NCBI GenBank assembly: GCA_963829725.1
Contig: CAWHJW010000016.1
Span: 124,001 to 188,000, forward strand
Direction: 5' to 3'
Source of the DNA: RYN-230 sp963829725
GTDB taxonomy: Bacteria; Actinomycetota; Actinomycetes; Streptosporangiales; Streptosporangiaceae
DNA length: 64,000 bases
Shown here: one piece after another, positions 23,820-32,838 of the stretch
How positions within the stretch are numbered: the stretch's first letter is position 1
Layout: every line of letters starts with the position of its first letter
The notes under the pieces: generated by a model
Seen by the model: only the letters and a program-made list of their open reading frames with translations
Told to the model about the DNA's origin: nothing
Database searches by the model: none
Position numbers and translations under genes: made by a program

Positions 23820-25144
23820 GGCAGCTCCGCCTCGATCACGGTCGGGCCGCCCGCGGGGCTGTGCACCGAGAGCCGGCCGTCCACCCCGGCAATCCGGTCG
23901 GCCAGGCCGGCCAGGCCCTCCCCGGCCGGGTCGGCGCCGCCGGCCCCGTCGTCGCGGACCAGCACCCGCAGCACATCACCGTGCCGGGTGACCGAGACCT
24001 CGGCGCGGGTGGCCCGGGCGTGCTTGGCCACGTTGGTGAGCGCCTCAGCCACGACGAAGTAGGCGATGGCCTCGACCGCCATCGGCGGTCTCGGCTGGGC
24101 GTCGGCGCGCACGGTGACCGGCACCGGGCAGAGCGCGGCCAGGCCGGAGAGCGCGGCGTCCAGGCCGCGGTCGGCCAGCACCGGCGGGTGCACGCCGCGG
24201 ACCAGGCTGCGCAGCTCGGCCAGCGCTTCCTTGGCCTCGGTGTGGGCCTGGTCGATGATGGCCCGGGCTCCCTCCGGGTCTTCCGCGAACCTGGCCTGGG
24301 CCCGGCCCAGGTTCATGGCCAGGGACACCAGCCGCTGCTGCGCGCCGTCGTGCAGGTCACGTTCGATCCGGCGGCGTTCGGTCTCGGCGGCATCGACCAC
24401 CCGGGCCCGGCTGCGCTCCAGTTCGCCGATCCGTTCCGTCATGTCCGCGCTGCCCCCCGGGCCGATCAGGTACCGGGCCACCGCCGTGTCGCCAGCCGCC
24501 AGGGCCTGGGTCAGGCGCGGCGCGGCGAGCAGCACGGCCACGCCGGCCACCATCGCCGCGGCCTCCCATGCCAGCACCCCGGGCCGTCCCGCGACCCCGC
24601 CGTCCTGCCATTGGATCTGGAGGATCAGCCAGCTCAAGACCGGCATCCCGAGCAGCGCCACGCCGAGGGACCACACGATGGTGGCCAGGCCGGCCTGTAC
24701 CAGGCTGAGCGGCAGGCGGATCACCGCGTAGCCGAACTGGCGGCGGGTCGCGGGCGCGGCCATCAGGCGTGCGGCCCGCCCCCACCGGCTGGCGCCCGGG
24801 CTCAGGCCGGGTGGCGGGGCCGGCAGGTACACACCGAGCGTAAGCGCGAACCTGGCCCGCTCCGCCCGGCCGAATTGCAGGCACAGCCAGAGCATGGCCA
24901 GCAGGATCGGCAGGCCGGCCAGGAACAGCCACAGGGTGGCGATCCCGGCCGCGGTCAGCCCCAGCACGACGGCGAAGGCCGCCGCGCCGGTGACCGCTCC
25001 CGACATCAGGTGGATGAAGGCCAGCCAGGTCTGCACCGACACGACCGGGCGGACCAGGCGCGCCGCCCGGCCCGGGGCACGTCCGGCGGCCGGGGCGGCC
25101 GGGGCAGCCGCTGCGGGCGTGATCCTGGCGCCACCTCCAGCCAT
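23807..25144 (-). CDS. DesK/LiaS-type sensor histidine kinase
   Basis: A 445-residue membrane kinase. Four to six hydrophobic segments in two blocks (residues about 40-100 and 140-215) form a sensor with little outside the membrane. The HisKA_3 box ETERRRIERDLHDGAQQRLVSLAMNLG holds the phospho-His, and the ATPase part has VVAEALTNVAKHA (N box), DDGAGG and GLAGLADRIAGVDG. The start at 25144 follows GGAGGTG. Membrane-buried sensors of this kind often read lipid state or a neighbouring transporter. It begins 168 bases from the divergent ABC ATPase gene, which fits control of that exporter. Confidence 0.9.
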   Translation of the reverse strand: MAGGGARITPAAAAPAAPAAGRAPGRAARLVRPVVSVQTWLAFIHLMSGAVTGAAAFAVVLGLTAAGIATLWLFLAGLPILLAMLWLCLQFGRAERARFALTLGVYLPAPPPGLSPGASRWGRAARLMAAPATRRQFGYAVIRLPLSLVQAGLATIVWSLGVALLGMPVLSWLILQIQWQDGGVAGRPGVLAWEAAAMVAGVAVLLAAPRLTQALAAGDTAVARYLIGPGGSADMTERIGELERSRARVVDAAETERRRIERDLHDGAQQRLVSLAMNLGRAQARFAEDPEGARAIIDQAHTEAKEALAELRSLVRGVHPPVLADRGLDAALSGLAALCPVPVTVRADAQPRPPMAVEAIAYFVVAEALTNVAKHARATRAEVSVTRHGDVLRVLVRDDGAGGADPAGEGLAGLADRIAGVDGRLSVHSPAGGPTVIEAELPCES

Positions 25145-25311
25145 CAGCACCTCCGGCGCCTTCCCCGTGCCCCGGCCGGGGCACCTCCTGCTGCTGACCG
25201 TAGGGGAATGGCGGGCCCGGGCCCATCCCGCAGGGACCCGCACCGGCACGGAACCTAGCACCACCCGTAACCGGACGCCAGCAGGATGTCGCCGGGGCAC
25301 CCGTCCTCGCA

Positions 25312-26109
25312 ATGCTGCCGGACATGGATGATCTGGTGCGAGTGAGTGAGGTAAGCAAACGCTACGACGACGACGGGCAGCCCGCGCTGGACGGTGTCAG
25401 CATGGAGGTGGCCCTGGGTGAGGCGGTCGCGGTGATGGGCCCCTCGGGCAGCGGCAAGTCCACTCTGCTGAACCTGCTGGCCGGGCTGGACCGGCCAACG
25501 AGCGGCACGGTTACCGTGGCCGGGCAGCGCATCGACCAGCTCGGTGAGACCGGTTCGGCCCGGTTCCGGCGCCAGCGGGTCGGGATGATCTTCCAGTTCT
25601 TCAACCTGCTGGACGACCTGACCGTGCTGGACAACGTGCTGCTGCCGGCCCAGCTGGCCGGGATGCCGCGCCGGCAGGCCCGGGCGCGGGCCGGTGAGCT
25701 GCTCGACACCCTGCGGATCGGGCAGCACCGGGATGCCTACCCGCCGCGGTTGTCGGGCGGGGAGCGGCAGCGGGTGGCGATCGCCCGGGCCCTGGTCAAT
25801 CAGCCGCTGCTGCTGCTCGCCGACGAGCCCACCGGTGCGCTGGATACCGGGGCGGGCGAGGAGACCGGCGAGCTGCTGCGTGACCTCAACGCCGCCGGGC
25901 AGACCCTGGTGCTGGTGACGCACAACCCGGAGCTTGCGGCCCGGTACACCACGCGCACCGTGGCCATCGTGGACGGCCGGATCGCGGGCGGCTGGGCCAC
26001 GGCAGACCTAGATGGCCGGGCGGCCGGCGCTCACGGCCGGGCGGCGGGCCCGGACGGCCGCGCCAGCACCCGGCCCAGGCGTGGCGCCCCGGCGCAGGTG
26101 CGGCCGTGA
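25312..26109 (+). CDS. ABC transporter ATP-binding protein (MacB/LolD type)
   Basis: A 265-residue ATPase. Walker A GPSGSGKST, Q-loop FQFFNLLDDLTVLDNV, signature LSGGERQRVAIARAL, Walker B LLLLADEPT and the His switch VTHNPELA are all intact. The closest group is the MacB/LolD/FtsE-like family that works with FtsX-type permeases to move peptides, lipids or antibiotics in a mechanotransmission cycle. The C-terminal 30 residues are a Gly/Arg/Ala extension. The start may be the ATG at 25312 or 25324; neither has a good ribosome site. It overlaps the permease start (GTGA). Confidence 0.93.
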   Translation: MLPDMDDLVRVSEVSKRYDDDGQPALDGVSMEVALGEAVAVMGPSGSGKSTLLNLLAGLDRPTSGTVTVAGQRIDQLGETGSARFRRQRVGMIFQFFNLLDDLTVLDNVLLPAQLAGMPRRQARARAGELLDTLRIGQHRDAYPPRLSGGERQRVAIARALVNQPLLLLADEPTGALDTGAGEETGELLRDLNAAGQTLVLVTHNPELAARYTTRTVAIVDGRIAGGWATADLDGRAAGAHGRAAGPDGRASTRPRRGAPAQVRP

Positions 26110-28463
26110 GCGCGGGACCGGTCCGCCAGGCAGTGCGCGGCGCGCTCGCCCGGCGCCGGGTACAGACGCTCGTGGTCGGCCTGGTGCTGCTGGTGTCCAC
26201 GGCCGCGTCCGTGCTGGCCGCAGCCCTGGTGGTGGATTCCAGTTCCCCCTTTGATCACGCTTTCGCGGCGCAGCGCGGCGCGCACCTGACGGCGACCATC
26301 GACACCGCCCAGGTCACCCCGGCCCAGCTGGCCGCCACCACTCACCTGGCCGGGGTGACGGCCGCGTCCGGGCCGTTCCCGGAGGCGGTCATCCTGCCCG
26401 GGCAGGCCGGCGTGCCCACGTCGGACGGCACGATGCCGCCGCTGACGCTGGCCGGCCGCTGGTCACCGGGCGGCCCGGTGGACGACGTCACGCTGAGCGC
26501 TGGCCACTGGGCGCAGCGGCCCGGCCAGCTCGTGCTGGCCAGCAACCCGGCCAGCCCCGAGCAGATCGGGCTGCCGCTGGGCACGAAGCTCATCGTGACC
26601 AGCGCCCCGGGCCGGCCCACGCTCACCGTGGTCGGCCTGGCCAGCTCGGTCACCAACTCGGCGGACGGCTGGGTGGTGCCCGCCCAGGTCGCCGGGCTCC
26701 GGGTCGCCGGGGCGCCGGCCAGCGAGCAGATGCTGTACCGGCTGGGCAGCGCGGGCTCGGCCACGGCCGTCGCGGCCGGCGCGGCCGCGGTGCGCGCGGC
26801 GCTGCCCGCCGGGGCGGTCGCCGGCACGGCGACCTATCTCGCGTCGAAGCTCGGTGAAACCTCGCGGATCGGGCCGTTCGTGCCGTTCCTGGTCGCCTTC
26901 GGCTGTGTCGGCCTGGCCATGTCCCTGCTGATCGTGGGCAATGTGGTCAGCGGTGCCGTGGTGGCCGGGTACCGCCGGATCGGCATCCTCAAGAGCATCG
27001 GGTTCACGCCCGGCCAGGTGATGGCGGCCTATACCGGCCGGATGGCGGTGCCCGCCGTGGCCGGCTGCCTGGGCGGGCTAGTGCTGGGCAACGTGCTGGC
27101 CGCGGGGCTGCTGCAGCGCACCGCGAACGCCTACGGCGTTGGCGCGCTGGGCGTGCCGGGCTGGGTCGATGCCGGGGTGCCGGGTCTGATGCTCGCCCTG
27201 GTCGTGGTGGCCGCCGTGGTGCCGGCCGCCCGGGCCGCCCGGCTGAACGCGGTCCAGGCCATCGCGGCTGGCCGCGCCCCGCGGGCCGGCCGGGGCTACG
27301 CGGCGCACCGGCTGCTGGGGCGGCTGCCGCTGCCCCGGCCGGTCACCGTGGGCCTGGCTGCCCCCTTCGCGCGCCCGGCGCGCACCGTGGTGACCCTGAT
27401 GGCGGTCTTCCTGGGCGCCACCGTGGTGATCTTCGCGGTGGGCCTCAGCTCCTCGCTGAACCGGGTGGTGGGCGGCCTGTCCCGGGCGGCGGCGCAGCCG
27501 GTCCAGGTCGGGCTCAGCTCGGCCAGCTCGTTCCAGCTCGATGCCGCGCAGCAGCGGGCCGTCGAGGCGGCGCTGCGCGCCCAGCCGGGCACCCTGCGCT
27601 ACGTCGCCGAGACGGACCAGCAGTTCAGCGTGGCGGGTCTCACCGGGCAGCACCCGCTGACCGCCTTCGGTGGGAAGGCCGCCTGGACCGGGTACCCGCT
27701 GATCAAGGGGCGCTGGTACACCGGCGCGGGGCAGGCCGATGTGTCCCCGGGCTTCCTGGCCCTCACCGGTAAGGCGGTCGGGGACCGGGTTATCCTCCTC
27801 CTCGGCGCCACGCCGATCCCGGTCCGGATCGTGGGGGAGATCTTCGACGCCCAGGGCCACGGGATCTCGCTGGTCACCGGGTGGCGGACGATCGCGCCCG
27901 CCGGCCCTGGCCTGGCCGCCCCGGACCAGTATGACGTGGGCCTGCGTCCGGGTACCTCGCCGCAGGCGTACGTACAGGCGCTCGGCGGCCGGCTCGGGCC
28001 CCGGTACGTGGGCATGCTGAACCTGCGGAACTCGGCCATCGTGACGCTGATGCTCGGCCTGATCGGCACGCTCACCGTGCTGCTGGCCGCGGTGGCCGGC
28101 CTGGGCGTGCTGAACACGGTCGTGCTGCACACCCGCGAGCGGGCCCACGACCTGGGGGTGTTCAAGGCCGTCGGGATGACGCCGCGGCAGACGGTCACCA
28201 TGGTGGTGTGCTGGGTGGCCGGCACCGGCCTGGTGGCCGGGCTGCTCGCGGTCCCGGCCGGGATGGCCCTGCACCGGCTGGTGCTCCCGCTGATGGCGGC
28301 GGCGGCGAACCTGGCGCTGCCCGCCAGTTACATGGATGTTTACCGGGGCTGGGAGCTGGCGGCCCTGGCCGCGGCGGGCGCCGTGATCGCGATCGCCGGC
28401 GCCCTGCTCCCCGCGGGGTGGGCCGCCCGCGCCCGGACGGCCGCGGCGCTGCACGCGGAATGA
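26106..28463 (+). CDS. FtsX-like ABC transporter permease
   Basis: A 785-residue permease with the layout of long FtsX proteins: an N-terminal membrane helix (LVVGLVLLVSTAASVLAAALVV), a large outer domain, three helices around residues 250-370, a central pair near 430 followed by a second outer domain, and three more helices ending at about residue 780. The repeated ILKSIGFTPGQVM and VFKAVGMTPRQTV motifs are the coupling helices that contact the ATPase. With the upstream ATPase it forms a complete exporter. A terminator hairpin follows. Control by the divergent kinase/regulator pair is likely but inferred. Confidence 0.9.
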   Translation: MSAGPVRQAVRGALARRRVQTLVVGLVLLVSTAASVLAAALVVDSSSPFDHAFAAQRGAHLTATIDTAQVTPAQLAATTHLAGVTAASGPFPEAVILPGQAGVPTSDGTMPPLTLAGRWSPGGPVDDVTLSAGHWAQRPGQLVLASNPASPEQIGLPLGTKLIVTSAPGRPTLTVVGLASSVTNSADGWVVPAQVAGLRVAGAPASEQMLYRLGSAGSATAVAAGAAAVRAALPAGAVAGTATYLASKLGETSRIGPFVPFLVAFGCVGLAMSLLIVGNVVSGAVVAGYRRIGILKSIGFTPGQVMAAYTGRMAVPAVAGCLGGLVLGNVLAAGLLQRTANAYGVGALGVPGWVDAGVPGLMLALVVVAAVVPAARAARLNAVQAIAAGRAPRAGRGYAAHRLLGRLPLPRPVTVGLAAPFARPARTVVTLMAVFLGATVVIFAVGLSSSLNRVVGGLSRAAAQPVQVGLSSASSFQLDAAQQRAVEAALRAQPGTLRYVAETDQQFSVAGLTGQHPLTAFGGKAAWTGYPLIKGRWYTGAGQADVSPGFLALTGKAVGDRVILLLGATPIPVRIVGEIFDAQGHGISLVTGWRTIAPAGPGLAAPDQYDVGLRPGTSPQAYVQALGGRLGPRYVGMLNLRNSAIVTLMLGLIGTLTVLLAAVAGLGVLNTVVLHTRERAHDLGVFKAVGMTPRQTVTMVVCWVAGTGLVAGLLAVPAGMALHRLVLPLMAAAANLALPASYMDVYRGWELAALAAAGAVIAIAGALLPAGWAARARTAAALHAE

Positions 28464-28470
28464 GGTGCCG

Positions 28471-28499
28471 GTGACCGGCGGCCGCCACCATCCGGTCAC
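28471..28499 (+). terminator. Hairpin after ABC exporter operon
   Basis: GTGACCGG and CCGGTCAC form a perfect 8-bp stem with a 13-nt loop, 7 bases after the permease stop. No T-tract. Confidence 0.55.
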
Positions 28500-28553
28500 G
28501 GGGGCGGTGGCGGCCGCCGGCCGCGGCCGGCGGCCGTGCGGTAAGGTGCGCCG

Positions 28554-29120
28554 ATGCCCAGTCCTCCCGGTCAGATCCTGCTCGGCCTGCTGGCGGGCTA
28601 CCGTCCGGCCGGGCCGGCCGAGGCCGCCGACCGGGCGCGGACCCGGGCGCTGGCCGAGGCCTCGGACGACCCGTGGCTGCGCTCGCTGCCGCTGCACGTC
28701 ACCTCGTCGGCACTGATCGTCCACCCGCCGAGCCGCCGGGTGCTGCTCCGCTGGCACCGCCGCCAACGGTCCTGGCTGCAGGTGGGCGGGCACGGCGACC
28801 CGGGCGAGAGTGATCCCCTGGGCATCGCGATGCGTGAGGCGGCCGAGGAAACCGGGCTGCCGGACCTGGCACCCTGGCCGGACGATCAACTGCGTCACCT
28901 GGTCATCGTGGGTGTGCCGCCGGGCGGCGGTGAACCCGCGCGCGAGCACGCCGACCTGCGCTTCCTGCTCGCGACGGCGGTCCCGGACGCGGCGGTGCCG
29001 GAGCGGCCGGACGCCCCGCTGCGCTGGCTGTCGTTCACCGAGGCTGGGGCGGCCACCACCGAGCCGAATCTGCGGGAGACCCTGGCCCGGGCCGGGCAAC
29101 TCCTGGCACACCCTCGCTGA
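28554..29120 (+). CDS. Nudix hydrolase
   Basis: A 188-residue Nudix protein. The catalytic box reads GGHGDPGESDPLGIAMREAAEETGL, matching GX5EX7REUXEEXGU with both metal-binding Glu residues, so it should hydrolyse a nucleoside diphosphate linked to another group. The core is preceded by about 50 residues of helical lead. The box context (VGGHGDPGE) is that of the actinobacterial group annotated as NUDIX domain proteins without known substrate. The ATG follows TAAGG. No operon partner. Confidence 0.88.
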   Translation: MPSPPGQILLGLLAGYRPAGPAEAADRARTRALAEASDDPWLRSLPLHVTSSALIVHPPSRRVLLRWHRRQRSWLQVGGHGDPGESDPLGIAMREAAEETGLPDLAPWPDDQLRHLVIVGVPPGGGEPAREHADLRFLLATAVPDAAVPERPDAPLRWLSFTEAGAATTEPNLRETLARAGQLLAHPR

Positions 29121-29129
29121 CCTGCTCAC

Positions 29130-29147
29130 ATAGTTCTTCTGAACTAT
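29130..29147. promoter_or_regulatory. AT-rich dyad upstream of LysM gene
   Basis: ATAGTTC-TTCT-GAACTAT, a perfect 7-bp stem with 4-nt loop in an AT-richer leader. It could be a weak terminator for the Nudix gene or an operator. The leader from here to 29269 was examined for a c-di-AMP riboswitch, common before actinobacterial cell-wall hydrolases, but the conserved blocks were not recognised. Confidence 0.4.
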
Positions 29148-29269
29148 TTGTCCGGTTTCGGCAGTATCGCGTCCTATGTGGTGCCATGCTACCCGCTGGG
29201 AATTATCCGGCCTGGTGAGAGGCACAAGCAGCCGCGTAGCTGGGCGTCGCGCCGTCGTTAGGCAGGTTC

Positions 29270-30375
29270 TTGAACGCAGCACGCAAGGCACCCAAGATCA
29301 GGAAGTCGGGTCGGCACGCGGCGCCCAGCCAGATGCACAAGGCCGCCCAGCGGGCGGGCCGGGCCGCGCCCGCGGTGGCCGCGGTGGGTGCCCTCACCGC
29401 CACCGGCGGCGCATCGGCGCTCGCGGCCGCCCCGGCCTCGGCCGCCACGCACGCGGCCGCCACGCACGCGGCCGCCACGCACGCGGCCGTCACGCACGCG
29501 GCCGCCACGGTCCGCGGGCGGCCGGCCAGGCGCACAAGGCCCCGCTCGACGCGGCCGCGCGGGCCCGCCCGCTCCGCGCGGCCCGGCACGCCCGCCAGGC
29601 CGCGCGGGGCTACACCGTGCACACCGGGGACACGCTGTCCGGGATCGCCCAGCGCTTCTATGGGCACGCCAGCGACTGGCCGTACCTCTACCACGTCAAC
29701 GACGCGAAGGTCAGCGACCCCAACCTGATCTACACCGGCCAGGTGCTGCAGGTGCCCGGCAACCCGCCGGCTTCAGCTCTCAACGGCACCTACCAGCCGC
29801 GGCACACCAGCCCGTCCAGCGGCACCGCCACGACGGCCACGCGTCCCGCCAGTGACCAGGCGGTCCCCGGCACCAGCCAGCAGCCGCGGTCCGGCTCGTC
29901 GTCGGGGTCGCGGGCATCCGGGTCTGCCTCGCAGGCGACGGTGACGTCCAGCAGCGGGCATGCCTGCACCGGCTCCGGCGGTGCCATGCTGCCCGAGAAC
30001 TACGGCGCGATCGTCACCTTCCTGACCGCGCACGGCTATAGCGGGAACGCCGCCGCGGGCATCGCCGGGAACATCTGGCAGGAGTCCGGCGGCAACCCGG
30101 AGTCGGTCGGTGACGGCGGCGGCGGGCTGATCGGCTGGACCCCGCTGCCCGGCGGCTACGTGACCGGCAACCCCGGGGCCGACCTGCAGACCCAGCTGAA
30201 CGCCATCCTCGCGTTCAACCAGATCTGGGCGCAGTACATCCCCGCGCTCAACGCCGCCGCCAGCCCGGCGCAGGCCGCTGACATCTACGTCACCGACTTC
30301 GAGCGGGCCGGCATCCCGGCCGCGGCCAACCGCGAGGCGGCCGCCAACGCGGTCGCCGCCGCCTGCGGCCTGTAA
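29270..30375 (+). pseudogene. Secreted LysM protein with phage tail lysozyme-like domain, one frameshift
   Basis: About 368 residues when repaired. A TTG start gives a basic N-terminus and a signal peptide (APAVAAVGALTATGGASALA, then AAPASA). An Ala-Ala-Thr-His repeat follows. After a frame change near 29500-29522 (one missing base), the chain continues AAGQAHKAPLDAAARARPLR into a LysM domain (YTVHTGDTLSGIAQRFYGH, then NLIYTGQVLQVPG). Next comes a Ser/Thr linker, and finally GYSGNAAAGIAGNIWQESGGNPESVGDGGGGLIGW, a phage tail lysozyme-type domain with the expected Glu. It should be exported, bind peptidoglycan and perhaps cut it. The break may be a sequencing indel. Confidence 0.75.
29442..29508. 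repeat. 15-nt tandem repeat in LysM gene
   Basis: Four and a half copies of a CACGCACGCGGCCGC-type unit, encoding Ala-Ala-Thr-His-Ala just after the signal peptide. The frameshift lies at its downstream edge. Confidence 0.8.
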
Positions 30376-30380
30376 TGCCC

Positions 30381-30415
30381 GCCGCCCGGCCGGTTTCCCC
30401 GCCCGGCCGGGCGGC
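30381..30415. terminator. Bidirectional terminator hairpin
   Basis: Perfect 13-bp inverted repeat (GCCGCCCGGCCGG and complement) with a 9-nt loop between the convergent LysM and TetR genes. Confidence 0.75.
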
Positions 30416-30452
30416 CAGCCCACGGGGCGTCGCGCCGGGCGGCGGCTCCGGC

Positions 30453-31235
30453 TCACCCGGCCTTCGGCGCGAGGCCGTCCAGGACCACCTGGGCGAGCCT
30501 CGCGCCGAGGCCGGGTGTCGCGCTGAAGGGGGTTCCCGGCGCGGCGAACAGCACCCGGGGCAGTACCTGGCCATGGATCGCCCCGACGATGAGGGTGCTG
30601 GCCGCGGTGACGTCGGCGCCCGGGTCGATCCGGCCGAGCCGCTGCTCGGCGAGCAGGTACCGGGTGAGGAGTTCGGGCAGGCCGCGGCCGCCCGCCTGGC
30701 CGGCGAAGGCGGCATCCCCGGCCGCCTCGCTGGCGGCCGCTGGCTCCGGTCCGGCCGCTGGCTCCGGTCCGGCCGCTGGCTCCGGTCCGGCCGCTGGCTC
30801 CGGTCCGGCCGCCGCCGGGGATCCCTCGAACGCGGCGTCCCCGCCGACCAGGTCATGGAAACGGCGCAGCGCCCCGGGCTGGGAAAGCAGCCCCGCGAAG
30901 GCCGGGATCACCCGGACCAGCACCGCGATGCCCTGCTCGATGAACCGGGCCAGGTTCTCCGCCAGCGTCGCGGTGCCGGGCGGCGGCAGCAGCTGGGATG
31001 CCTGGCCCATGACCGTGGCCACATGGGCCAGGAGAGCCTGCGCCAGCAGGTCCTCCTTGTCTTCGAAGTAGTTGTAGAGGGCCCCGTCGGAGACCTTGGC
31101 CTCCCGCGCGATGTCCCGGACGGACAGCCCGGCACTGCCACGCTCGTCGATCAGGCGCGCGGCGGTCGCGATCAGGTACTCCCGCAGGCTGGCATCATCC
31201 CGGTCGCGGAGCACGGCAGGCCGTCTAGGTGACAT
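30453..31235 (-). CDS. TetR family repressor of the ABC exporter operon
   Basis: A 260-residue TetR protein. The DNA-binding region is LREYLIATAARLIDERGSAGLSVRDIAREAKVSDGALYNYFEDKEDLL. The ligand domain is interrupted around residues 140-165 by Gly-Pro-Glu-Pro-Ala-Ala repeats from an 18-nt unit. It is the third gene of an operon (ATPase, permease, regulator) and overlaps the permease stop by 11 bases. The likely operator is the triple dyad at 32677-32719, so it should repress its own operon and respond to the exported compound. The effector is unknown. Confidence 0.88.
   Translation of the reverse strand: MSPRRPAVLRDRDDASLREYLIATAARLIDERGSAGLSVRDIAREAKVSDGALYNYFEDKEDLLAQALLAHVATVMGQASQLLPPPGTATLAENLARFIEQGIAVLVRVIPAFAGLLSQPGALRRFHDLVGGDAAFEGSPAAAGPEPAAGPEPAAGPEPAAGPEPAAASEAAGDAAFAGQAGGRGLPELLTRYLLAEQRLGRIDPGADVTAASTLIVGAIHGQVLPRVLFAAPGTPFSATPGLGARLAQVVLDGLAPKAG
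30733..30812. repeat. 18-nt tandem repeat inside TetR gene
   Basis: Four copies of GGCTCCGGTCCGGCCGCT, encoding Gly-Pro-Glu-Pro-Ala-Ala on the minus strand in a loop of the ligand-binding domain. Confidence 0.88.
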
Positions 31236-31965
31236 CGCGGTTGAGTGTAGTGAGCACGGCGGCGCCCGCGAACGCCGCCGCGTAGCCGAGCAGCACCAGG
31301 GCCCCGCCCCACTGGGGCAGCAACCGGGTGGCCGAGGTGAGGTTCGCCCGGTCCAGGGCCTCGCTGGCGTAGAAGGGCAGCCAGCGCGCCAGCCCGGAGC
31401 CGAGCAGCTGGCCCGCGATCCCCTCCACCAGCGCGACCCACGCCAGCGCGGCGGCCACGGCGGCCACCACGTTGCGCACCAGCGCCCCCACGCCCACGCC
31501 GATGGCGGCGAACGCGGCGTTGGCGGCGATGCCGCCGCAGAGTACTTGCCAGGTCCCGGCCGAAGACAGGTGGAACGGCGCGCCCTTCGCCGCCCACCAG
31601 GCGGCGGTGACCGCCAGCGCGGTGGCCGCGGCGGCCAGGCCGGCGACGGCCCCGGCCAGCCCGTAGACGGCCAGCTTGGCCAGGATCACCTCGCGTCGCC
31701 GGGGGCAGCTGAGGTAGGTGTCGGTGATCGTCTGATGCCGGTACTCCCCGGCGACCGCGACGATCCCGAACACCAGCGCGAACACCGCGGCCAGGCCGAC
31801 GTGGGCCATGGCCCGGTCCGCCGTCGCGCTTTCATGCACATTCCCGCCCGAGGTGACCAGGCCGGTGATGCCGGCCACGACGACCAGCGGCCCCGCCGCC
31901 AGGAGCAGCCACGGCCCGCGGATGGTGCCGAGCTTGCGTGCCTCAGCGCGGATCTGGGACAGCAT
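31225..31965 (-). CDS. ABC-2 type transporter permease
   Basis: A 246-residue membrane protein with six hydrophobic segments, a cytoplasmic N-terminus (MLSQIRAEARKLGTIRGPW) and the motif GEYRHQTITDTYLSCPRRREVILAKL between helices 2 and 3, typical of the ABC-2 permeases found with antibiotic-type ATPases. Its start overlaps the ATPase stop by 23 bases and its end overlaps the TetR start. Substrate unknown; small hydrophobic compounds are usual for this class. Confidence 0.85.
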   Translation of the reverse strand: MLSQIRAEARKLGTIRGPWLLLAAGPLVVVAGITGLVTSGGNVHESATADRAMAHVGLAAVFALVFGIVAVAGEYRHQTITDTYLSCPRRREVILAKLAVYGLAGAVAGLAAAATALAVTAAWWAAKGAPFHLSSAGTWQVLCGGIAANAAFAAIGVGVGALVRNVVAAVAAALAWVALVEGIAGQLLGSGLARWLPFYASEALDRANLTSATRLLPQWGGALVLLGYAAAFAGAAVLTTLNRDVT

Positions 31966-32665
31966 GGCCAGCCTCCCCGGTCAGCCGCAGGAACTCCGCC
32001 TCGAGCGCCCCGTCCCCGAGTTCGCGCAGCGGCCCGGCAAACCGCAGGTCGCCCCCGCCGACGATGATCACGTGATCGGCGGTCATGGCCACCTCGCTGA
32101 GCAGGTGGCTGGCGACCACGACGGTGCGGCCCTCCGCGGCCAGGCTGCGGAGCAGGCCGCGCAGCCAGGCGTGTCCGGCCGGGTCGAGGCCGTTCGCGGG
32201 CTCGTCCAGCAGCAGCACCTCCGGGTCACCGAGGAGCGCCGCGGCGATGCCCAGCCGCTGCCGCATGCCCAGCGAGAAGCCGCGGACCCGGCGGTGCGCA
32301 TGCTCGGCCAGGCCGACCTGGGCGAGTACCTCGTCTACCCGGCCACCGGGAATGGCCTCGCCCGCAGCGAGAACCCGGAGATGGTCCCGGGCCCGGCGGC
32401 CGGGGTGGAACCCGGTTGCCTCGAGCAGTGCCCCGACACGGCGCCGGGGATGGTCCAGCCGGGCGTAGGGCCGCCCGCCGATCACGGCTTCGCCGCTGGT
32501 CGGACGGATCAGCCCGAGCACCATGCGCAGCGTCGTGGTCTTCCCTGACCCGTTCGGCCCGAGGAAGGCGGTCACCGCGCCGGCGGGCATGGTGAACGTC
32601 ATGTCCCGGACCGCGGTGACCTGCCCGAACTGCTTCGTCAGGCGGCGCACTGCCACCTCTGTCAT
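31943..32665 (-). CDS. ABC transporter ATP-binding protein (drug/antibiotic exporter type)
   Basis: A 240-residue ATPase with Walker A GPNGSGKTT, signature FSLGMRQRLGIAAALLG, Walker B VLLLDEPANGLDP and His switch ASHLLSEVA. The LGMRQRLG signature is characteristic of ABC-2 drug and bacteriocin self-resistance ATPases. The start at 32665 (MTEVAVRRLTKQFG) is chosen for the AGGGGG site 8 bases upstream. It is the first gene of the operon, 12 bases from the multi-site operator. Confidence 0.93.
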   Translation of the reverse strand: MTEVAVRRLTKQFGQVTAVRDMTFTMPAGAVTAFLGPNGSGKTTTLRMVLGLIRPTSGEAVIGGRPYARLDHPRRRVGALLEATGFHPGRRARDHLRVLAAGEAIPGGRVDEVLAQVGLAEHAHRRVRGFSLGMRQRLGIAAALLGDPEVLLLDEPANGLDPAGHAWLRGLLRSLAAEGRTVVVASHLLSEVAMTADHVIIVGGGDLRFAGPLRELGDGALEAEFLRLTGEAGHAVPDPR

Positions 32666-32676
32666 CGCGACCCCCT

Positions 32677-32719
32677 CTGAACGACCTTTCATGAACAGTA
32701 GTTCATGAAGGCCGTTCAG
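32677..32719. promoter_or_regulatory. Triple overlapping TetR-type operator
   Basis: A 43-bp near-palindrome whose outer arms are CTGAACG and CGTTCAG and whose centre is TGAACAGTAGTTCA. It reads as three adjoining dyads of the form TGAA-N5/6-TTCA that share ends. It lies just upstream of the ATPase start and would block transcription when bound by the TetR protein of the same operon. Confidence 0.75.
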
Positions 32720-32838
32720 AATAGAGGAGCGAGCGGATTTCGCGCCAGCCGACCCGGGACGGGGCCGCCCGGGCGCGCGTGCGCAGGTGGCGGCCGGGAT
32801 GGCCTGCGGGAGCGGGCACCTGGCCCGCGAGGTGACAC

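Noticed and set aside
29148..29269. c-di-AMP (ydaO) riboswitch before the LysM gene
   Set aside because: Expected in this context, but the conserved sequence blocks were not recognisable; a covariance-model search would decide.
27078..29291. 737-codon minus-strand open frame opposite the ABC permease
   Set aside because: It is an antisense shadow of a GC-rich gene: Arg/Gly/His-rich, no domain, and the plus-strand permease has clear homology.
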